A stretch of 45,548 nucleotides of DNA from HyVt-337 sp964428895 (GTDB taxonomy: Bacteria > Planctomycetota > Phycisphaerae > SM23-33), in contig CAYRZU010000020.1 in NCBI GenBank assembly GCA_964428895.1, positions 1-45,548 of the forward strand, read 5' to 3'. A model generated the notes under the pieces. It had not been told where the DNA came from, made no database searches, and was given only the letters and a program-made list of their open reading frames with translations. Positions 41,214 to 45,548 of this stretch are shown here, piece after piece. Numbering within the stretch: the stretch's first letter is position 1; each line of letters opens with the position of its first letter. The position numbers and the translations under genes are program-made.

Positions 41214-42572
41214 CTACCGTCGCCGTCTCAAAAGCGCCGCCCCGCCGACCGCCAGCAGACCCATCGTCAGCGGTTCGGGCACCGCCGACGCCGACAGGCC
41301 GAAGCTGGTCTTGAGAATCTGCAGGTCCGTGGCGTTGACCACGGTGTCGCAGTTGGCGTTGCCGGCGGCATAGCCCAAACCGCTCAGACCGAAACCGGCC
41401 TTCATGATCTGCAGGTCGGTGGCGTTAACCACGCCGTCCAGGTTGAAGTCGCCGCGATAGGTGCCGTTCCCGTCGGGCGTGCCGTCACCGTTGGTGTCGA
41501 TGTCGACGAGGTTCTGGATCAGGTAGACCATGTCGTCCTCATCCACCGTGCCGCTTTGGTCGAGGTCGTACTCATCAAGATTGGCCGACCCCATGTTGGC
41601 GCACAGGATGTCGACATCGTCGGCGTCGATGTCGCCGTCATTATCGAAATCGCCCGGCAGCAAGGGATCGAAGTAGTACTCCGTCAGGCGGACGCCCGTG
41701 CGGTGGGCGGCGAAGTCCAGCCGCATCCAACCCCGGCCACCGTCCATTTCGAAGCCGAAAATCGAGTCCGCCACGCCGCCGGCGTCGCCGGAGTAGTACC
41801 CCCACGACCAGTTCCAGAATCCCACGTATCCCCAGGTCTTGTTGTGGTCGAAGTCCAGATCGCCGCCCGGGTCCTGATACATCCCCGTAGGCCTATCGGG
41901 ATCGGCGGCGCCATAGGTCTTGACCTCCGCACCGGCCGGAAGCAAGGCGCCCCAACTGGTGTTGTAGGCCGCCCACGGGTCGACCGAGAGAATGCCGCCA
42001 TCCGACGAGGTGTTGACGAACGAGCCGAAGGGCTCGTCGTTGACGCCATCATTGGGGCGCGGAATGAACTCGCCGGTGATGTAGACGCAGTCCTCGCTAA
42101 AGGCCTTCGTCGAATAGCTGACCACGGCGGACCGGACAAGGCTCTCATCGACGTCCGGCGTGCCGGGGTCGTCGGGCAGGCCGCTCGGGCCGCTCTTGCT
42201 GGCCGAAGGGGCATGGCCGCTGTAGGTGCCCGCGGGGTTCAGCGCCTGGTGCGTATCGGGGATGTCGGTCCAGACCTCGCCCGTGTAGGGGTCGAACGCC
42301 AACAGCACATAGCCGTAGCCGGCGCCGTCCGGGGGTCTCTGATCGCCGGACCAGGTGGGGAAGTTGTCGCCCCAGCCCGTACCGTAGATCCCGTCGCTGT
42401 AGAAGTCGTAGCTCTCCGAGGCGACACCCATGTAATTGCCGCCGGTATCCTGCGGCCCGTACTGCACGTGAATGCCGCCTCCGACCACGCCGGCCTCCAC
42501 GGCCGCGCCGGCAGGCGAAGCGACAGCCGCCACCACCAGCGATACCACGAACCCAATCATCGCATGTCTCAT
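41214..42572 (-). CDS. Secreted PEP-CTERM protein with double dockerin module
   Basis: A 452-residue surface protein. A signal peptide (MRHAMIGFVVSLVVAAVASPAGA) leads to about 280 residues of beta-rich, Gly/Asp/Tyr-rich unknown domain (GVVGGGIHVQYGPQDTGGNYM). Four EF-hand-like calcium loops follow: FDNDGDIDADDVDIL, DLDQSGTVDEDDMVYL, FNLDGVVNATDLQIM and ANCDTVVNATDLQIL; the last two are a type I dockerin pair. The end is a PEP-CTERM signal: VPEP at 431-434, one helix, then RRRR, which an exosortase would cut. No exosortase or cohesin is in the window. AAGGAGG precedes the ATG. It likely sits on the cell surface or in secreted matrix. Confidence 0.9.
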   Translation of the reverse strand: MRHAMIGFVVSLVVAAVASPAGAAVEAGVVGGGIHVQYGPQDTGGNYMGVASESYDFYSDGIYGTGWGDNFPTWSGDQRPPDGAGYGYVLLAFDPYTGEVWTDIPDTHQALNPAGTYSGHAPSASKSGPSGLPDDPGTPDVDESLVRSAVVSYSTKAFSEDCVYITGEFIPRPNDGVNDEPFGSFVNTSSDGGILSVDPWAAYNTSWGALLPAGAEVKTYGAADPDRPTGMYQDPGGDLDFDHNKTWGYVGFWNWSWGYYSGDAGGVADSIFGFEMDGGRGWMRLDFAAHRTGVRLTEYYFDPLLPGDFDNDGDIDADDVDILCANMGSANLDEYDLDQSGTVDEDDMVYLIQNLVDIDTNGDGTPDGNGTYRGDFNLDGVVNATDLQIMKAGFGLSGLGYAAGNANCDTVVNATDLQILKTSFGLSASAVPEPLTMGLLAVGGAALLRRRR

Positions 42573-42594
42573 TGCGCACAGCCTCCTTGGCTAT

Positions 42595-42617
42595 CCGGCC
42601 GCCGAATCGACGGCCGG
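42595..42617 (-). promoter_or_regulatory. Leader hairpin of the 41214-42572 gene
   Basis: CCGGCCG (42595-42601) pairs with CGGCCGG (42611-42617). It lies between the predicted RNA start (about 42626) and the AAGGAGG site, so it is part of the leader. Confidence 0.4.
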
Positions 42618-42632
42618 GAACCGCCTTTGTCT

Positions 42633-42661
42633 ATTATACACCGCAATACAGATTACCGGAA
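42633..42661 (-). promoter_or_regulatory. Promoter of the 41214-42572 gene
   Basis: Minus-strand TTCCGG (42661-42656), 17 bases, then a perfect TATAAT (42638-42633) preceded by TG. The gene therefore has its own start site, distinct from the next PEP-CTERM gene upstream. Confidence 0.6.
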
Positions 42662-42678
42662 CGGCGCCACCGCGCCGG

Positions 42679-43947
42679 TTACTTCCGCCGCCGCAGCAGA
42701 GCCAACCCTCCGGCGGCCAACAAACCCATCGAAAGCGGCTCGGGTACGGCCGCAGCCGCCGAGCCGAAGTTATCCTTGAGGACCTGCAGGTCCGTGGCGT
42801 TGACGACGGTATCACAGTTGGCGTTGCCGTCGGCATAGCCCAGCGGGCCGGTGCCGAAGTTATCCTTCATGATCTGCAAGTCGGTCGCGTTGACCACGCC
42901 GTTGAGGTCGAAGTCGCCGCGATACGTTCCGGTCCCGTCGGCAACGCCGTCACCGTCGGTGTCGTAGTCGGCGAGTTGCTCGATCAGGTAGATCATGTCG
43001 TCTTCGTCGACCGTGCCGCTGCTGTCCAGATCGTAGGTAGCCGGATCGCCGCCCATGTTGGCGCACAGGATGTCAACGTCATCGGCGTCGATGTCGCCGT
43101 CAACATTGAAATCACCGGTCCGGGGCAGCTCGATCGTGAAATCCCCGAGAACGGGAAAGTCCTTGGCCACGCCCTTGCCCCAGCCGATGTTGGCCGGATC
43201 GATGACCTCATCGTAGACCACGCGAACCGTGGCGACCAATCCTTGGCTGTTGGTGGTCGCCCACCATCCGTAGGCGTTGCCCACAATGGCGATCATGTCT
43301 TCGGTGCAGGGGTTGGTCCAGCCGCCGGCGACTTCCCAGGGCACCGTCCCGCCCGGGTCCGGCTGGGCCAGATCGGCCATGTAGAAGTCCGTGTCGAAGC
43401 CGCTCCACTCCACGTACTCGCTGTAGGCGTGCGGGTTGGCCGTGCTGCTGCCGGCGCAGCCCAGTCCGGTGTCGGTCCAGCCGCCGGCGCCGTCGTCGTA
43501 GGAGGTCCGCCACCAGTTTGTGTTGGTGGCGGTGGTCAGGTTCGCGTTGGTGTCTTTCGTCCAGAAGTCCAGGATGCGCCCGTGGGAGTCCGACCACGAC
43601 GCCCGGTTCCCGTAGCCGTTAGGCTGACCCCATTCCTGGGTCTTGAACACCTCGCTGTCGGGATTGATCGTCTGGGCGTTGGCAATCTTGGTGTTGTCCA
43701 GCCCGACCAGACCCAGGTTATAGGTCGTGCTGTCCCCGCCACCCGTACCGACAATGTAGAAGTCGAAGAAGTACTCGAACTTGCCGGCATAGACCCCGCC
43801 GTAAATGATCGAAGGGTCTTGGGCCAATTCGCAGTAGAAGTCCTGGCCCTGGTCCTTGGCCGGATCCCACCCATATACATAGGCCGATGCCGTCGAAGCC
43901 AGCACCCCCACCGCCAACAGAATGAGAACTGTCCGATGTACGCACAT
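42679..43947 (-). CDS. Secreted PEP-CTERM protein with double dockerin module
   Basis: A 422-residue protein built like its neighbours. The signal peptide is MCVHRTVLILLAVGVLASTASA. A unique N-terminal domain of about 250 residues, Tyr/Asp/Trp-rich, includes DPSIIYGGVYAGKFEYFFDF. The shared C-terminal module has EF-hand loops FNVDGDIDADDVDIL, DLDSSGTVDEDDMIYL, FDLNGVVNATDLQIM and ANCDTVVNATDLQVL. The anchor is VPEP at 401-404, a helix and RRRK. The start at 43947 has AAGGAG upstream; an upstream extension is not protein-like. It resembles the 44176-45393 protein more than the 41214-42572 one in its N-terminal domain (DPAK near the start of the mature chain, similar xDxxVNLDE-type turns), but the match is weak. 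Confidence 0.9.
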   Translation of the reverse strand: MCVHRTVLILLAVGVLASTASAYVYGWDPAKDQGQDFYCELAQDPSIIYGGVYAGKFEYFFDFYIVGTGGGDSTTYNLGLVGLDNTKIANAQTINPDSEVFKTQEWGQPNGYGNRASWSDSHGRILDFWTKDTNANLTTATNTNWWRTSYDDGAGGWTDTGLGCAGSSTANPHAYSEYVEWSGFDTDFYMADLAQPDPGGTVPWEVAGGWTNPCTEDMIAIVGNAYGWWATTNSQGLVATVRVVYDEVIDPANIGWGKGVAKDFPVLGDFTIELPRTGDFNVDGDIDADDVDILCANMGGDPATYDLDSSGTVDEDDMIYLIEQLADYDTDGDGVADGTGTYRGDFDLNGVVNATDLQIMKDNFGTGPLGYADGNANCDTVVNATDLQVLKDNFGSAAAAVPEPLSMGLLAAGGLALLRRRK

Positions 43948-44122
43948 GTGAGTCTCCTTATTCGAATGGCCTCCAAGCCGAAGACTTGGCGCATGACGCC
44001 GCGCCGTCACTGAATCTGAGGCCTCCTGCCCATAGATCCGTTGTCCCCGAATTGAACACCGAAACCGAATTGACAAAACAAGCCTACCGCGCGGCAGAGC
44101 CCTGTCAAGCTCTATCAGCCCT

Positions 44123-44151
44123 CGGTCGGCCGCCCCATTGGCCGCCGACCG
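44123..44151 (-). terminator. Hairpin after the 44176-45393 gene
   Basis: CGGTCGGC (44123-44130) pairs with GCCGACCG (44144-44151), 25 bases past the stop at 44176. No T tract follows on the minus strand, so it is only terminator-like. Confidence 0.4.
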
Positions 44152-44175
44152 TCCCGCCTGCTCCGCCGAGCGTCT

Positions 44176-45393
44176 CTACTTACGTCGTCGCCTTACCACA
44201 GCCAGTCCGCCGACCGCCAGCAAGCCAATCGTCAGCGGCTCGGGAACCGCCGAAGCGGCCAACCCGAAGTTGGCCTTGAGAATCTGCAGGTCGGTGGCGT
44301 TGACCACGGTGTCGCAATTGGCGTTGCCGGCGGCATAGCCCACGCCGGACAGACCGAAGCCCGCCTTCATGATCTGCAGGTCGGTGGCGTTGACCACGCC
44401 GTCGAGGTTGAAATCGCCCCGATACGTGCCCGTCCCGTCGGCCGTGCCGTCACCGTCGGTGTCGTAGTCGGCCAATTGCTCGATCAGGTAGACCATGTCG
44501 TCTTCGTCGACCGTTCCGTTGCCGTCCAGGTCATAGGTGCCCGGATCGCCGCCCATGTTGGTGCACAGAATGTCGACGTCGTCGGCGTTGATGTCGCCGT
44601 CGCCGTTGAAATCGCCTTCGCGACCCGTGTCGAAGTTGCCCAAGACCGGGTACAGGCCGTAGTTCTCGTGAAAGACGTCGTTCGTGCCGTTGTCGTCGAA
44701 ATCCACGCCCAGCCCGGGCACGTAATCCGGATGATCAAACCAGACGCTGTCTTCCCAGGCAACGTTGCTGCCGTAGTCCGGACGCGACCACTCCAGCGAG
44801 TCCAACGGATCGGTCACAACAATTCGGACCGTAAACCACAGCCCCGCCCCATGGCCGTACATCACACCGACGTTCATCACCTGCACCAGGTCCTGCCCCA
44901 GCGTTCGGCCATACCACGGATTGCCCGCATCCTTGCGCAAGGTGGTGTGGTTGGCCTCAAAGCCGCCCACGTATTCATTGGGCGCGTGCCACTGATTGAT
45001 GATCTCCCAGGGATGGCCCGTCAACTCCCAGACGTTGTCGCCGTTGGTGTCGGCCGAGGGAGGCTTGAACTCGTTGAGCAACTGCCCATTGGCGGCGCTT
45101 TGGTCCCAGTACTGCATGATCAGGTCCTGGGTACCCCAGTACCACTCGGCGCCCTCGTCAAGGTTGACCATGGTCTCGTAGAGGTCGGCCGGGCCCCAGA
45201 TGCCCCACCGGGCGCTGTTGGACCCGTTGGTGTAGCAGTCCACGATGTATTCCCAGCCGCCGGCCACGGGCGTCGGGTCGGTCGCCAGTTCCATGTAGGT
45301 CCCGCCCCACTGAATCTTGGCGGGGTCGTAGGCGGCCGACGCCGGCGTCAGCAGCGCCAGCACGATCAGGCTCATCCAGATAACATCTCGCAT
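44176..45393 (-). CDS. Secreted PEP-CTERM protein with double dockerin module
   Basis: A 405-residue protein with signal peptide MRDVIWMSLIVLALLTPASA. The N-terminal domain (about 230 residues) starts YDPAKIQWGGTYMELATDPTP and is Trp/Tyr/Asn-rich with no family I can name. The C-terminal module repeats the plan of its neighbours: FNGDGDINADDVDIL, DLDGNGTVDEDDMVYL, FNLDGVVNATDLQIM and ANCDTVVNATDLQIL, then VPEP at 383-386, a helix and RRRRK. AAGGAG lies 9 bases before the ATG. Only 29 bases separate it from the stop of the upstream partial gene, so those two are probably one transcript. Confidence 0.9.
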   Translation of the reverse strand: MRDVIWMSLIVLALLTPASAAYDPAKIQWGGTYMELATDPTPVAGGWEYIVDCYTNGSNSARWGIWGPADLYETMVNLDEGAEWYWGTQDLIMQYWDQSAANGQLLNEFKPPSADTNGDNVWELTGHPWEIINQWHAPNEYVGGFEANHTTLRKDAGNPWYGRTLGQDLVQVMNVGVMYGHGAGLWFTVRIVVTDPLDSLEWSRPDYGSNVAWEDSVWFDHPDYVPGLGVDFDDNGTNDVFHENYGLYPVLGNFDTGREGDFNGDGDINADDVDILCTNMGGDPGTYDLDGNGTVDEDDMVYLIEQLADYDTDGDGTADGTGTYRGDFNLDGVVNATDLQIMKAGFGLSGVGYAAGNANCDTVVNATDLQILKANFGLAASAVPEPLTIGLLAVGGLAVVRRRRK

Positions 45394-45422
45394 CGAGAGC
45401 GTCTCCTTGGTTGGTTTCCTCG

Positions 45423-45548
45423 CTAGCGGCGCCGAAGCAGCGCCACGCCGCCCAGGCTCAGCAGACCCAGCGTAATCGGCTCGGGCACAGCCGAAGCGGC
45501 CAAGCCGAAGTTGGCCTTCAATATCTGCAGGTCGGTGGCGTTGACCAC
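45423..45548 (-). CDS. PEP-CTERM protein, C-terminal fragment at window edge
   Basis: The last 41 codons of a fourth gene, cut by the window end. They read VVNATDLQILKANFGLAASA, then VPEP, a hydrophobic helix and RRR, stop TAG at 45425-45423. The dockerin loop and sorting signal are almost identical to those of the three complete neighbours, so it belongs to the same tandem family. Confidence 0.88.
   Translation of the reverse strand: MVNATDLQILKANFGLAASAVPEPITLGLLSLGGVALLRRR

Larger units (their letters stand above)
41214..45548 (-). repeat. Tandem dockerin/PEP-CTERM 3' modules
   Basis: About 430 bases at the 3' end of each gene (41214-41650, 42679-43110, 44176-44600 and the visible part of 45423-45548) are closely similar at DNA level. 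For instance, the plus-strand string ggtggcgttgaccac recurs in every module. The 5' parts are unrelated or very distant. Confidence 0.85.

Noticed and set aside
41004..44013. Long plus-strand frames opposite the PEP-CTERM genes
   Set aside because: Their repetitive VGVA/VDH-rich sequence mirrors the EF-hand codons of the minus-strand genes; no start signals.
41214..45548. CRISPR-like or satellite repeat
   Set aside because: The repeated DNA is coding: it encodes dockerin loops and PEP-CTERM anchors in frame, with gene-length spacing.

Overview
The window looks like chromosome of a planctomycete, probably class Phycisphaerae. The DNA is GC-rich. It carries several large secreted or periplasmic proteins with TPR, PQQ-type propeller, NPCBM and toroid folds, a MoxR/DUF58/BatA-type cluster, and a tandem set of dockerin-bearing proteins ending in VPEP-TM-RRRR (PEP-CTERM) sorting signals. 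I see no phage, insertion sequence, CRISPR array, tRNA or rRNA. Taxonomy is inferred from gene content only.

Left part (1-14.2 kb): mostly housekeeping genes in short units on both strands. They are a NifU-type Fe-S protein, two paralogous exported coiled-coil/TPR proteins, a PabA/TrpG amidotransferase, transketolase, a HAD hydrolase, PyrF, a DUF167 protein, TyrA, AccA, TrpBA, and a lipoprotein that is essentially a free-standing secretin C-terminal domain. Small elements lie between them: a candidate sRNA with a near-consensus promoter and an intrinsic terminator (6352-6485), a 33-residue single-helix membrane protein (7316-7417), a possible two-helix membrane protein (6058-6222) and a strong hairpin in the accA leader.

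Central part (14.2-35.5 kb): one unbroken minus-strand run of twelve tightly packed genes behind a good sigma70-type promoter (35465-35493). In order they are a giant PQQ-propeller/TPR protein (split by a frameshift at a nine-G run), a terpenoid-cyclase-like toroid protein, a MoxR AAA+ ATPase, DUF58, a BatA-like VWA protein, a second membrane VWA protein, a large membrane protein with extracytoplasmic domains, a 745-residue coiled-coil protein, a Q-rich helical-repeat protein, an NPCBM protein, QueG and FolE. Start/stop overlaps suggest translational coupling. The inferred picture is a MoxR chaperone acting with three MIDAS-type proteins on an envelope complex. This is the best candidate in the window for an uncharacterised system.

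Right part (35.5-45.5 kb): a plus-strand family 2 glycosyltransferase (probably leaderless), then minus-strand nadC-birA and a polytopic membrane protein. Next is a 0.6 kb intergenic region holding a highly folded candidate RNA that ends in a UUCG-capped terminator just before the nadC promoter. Last come three complete and one partial PEP-CTERM/dockerin genes whose 3' ends are near-copies of each other while their 5' parts differ.
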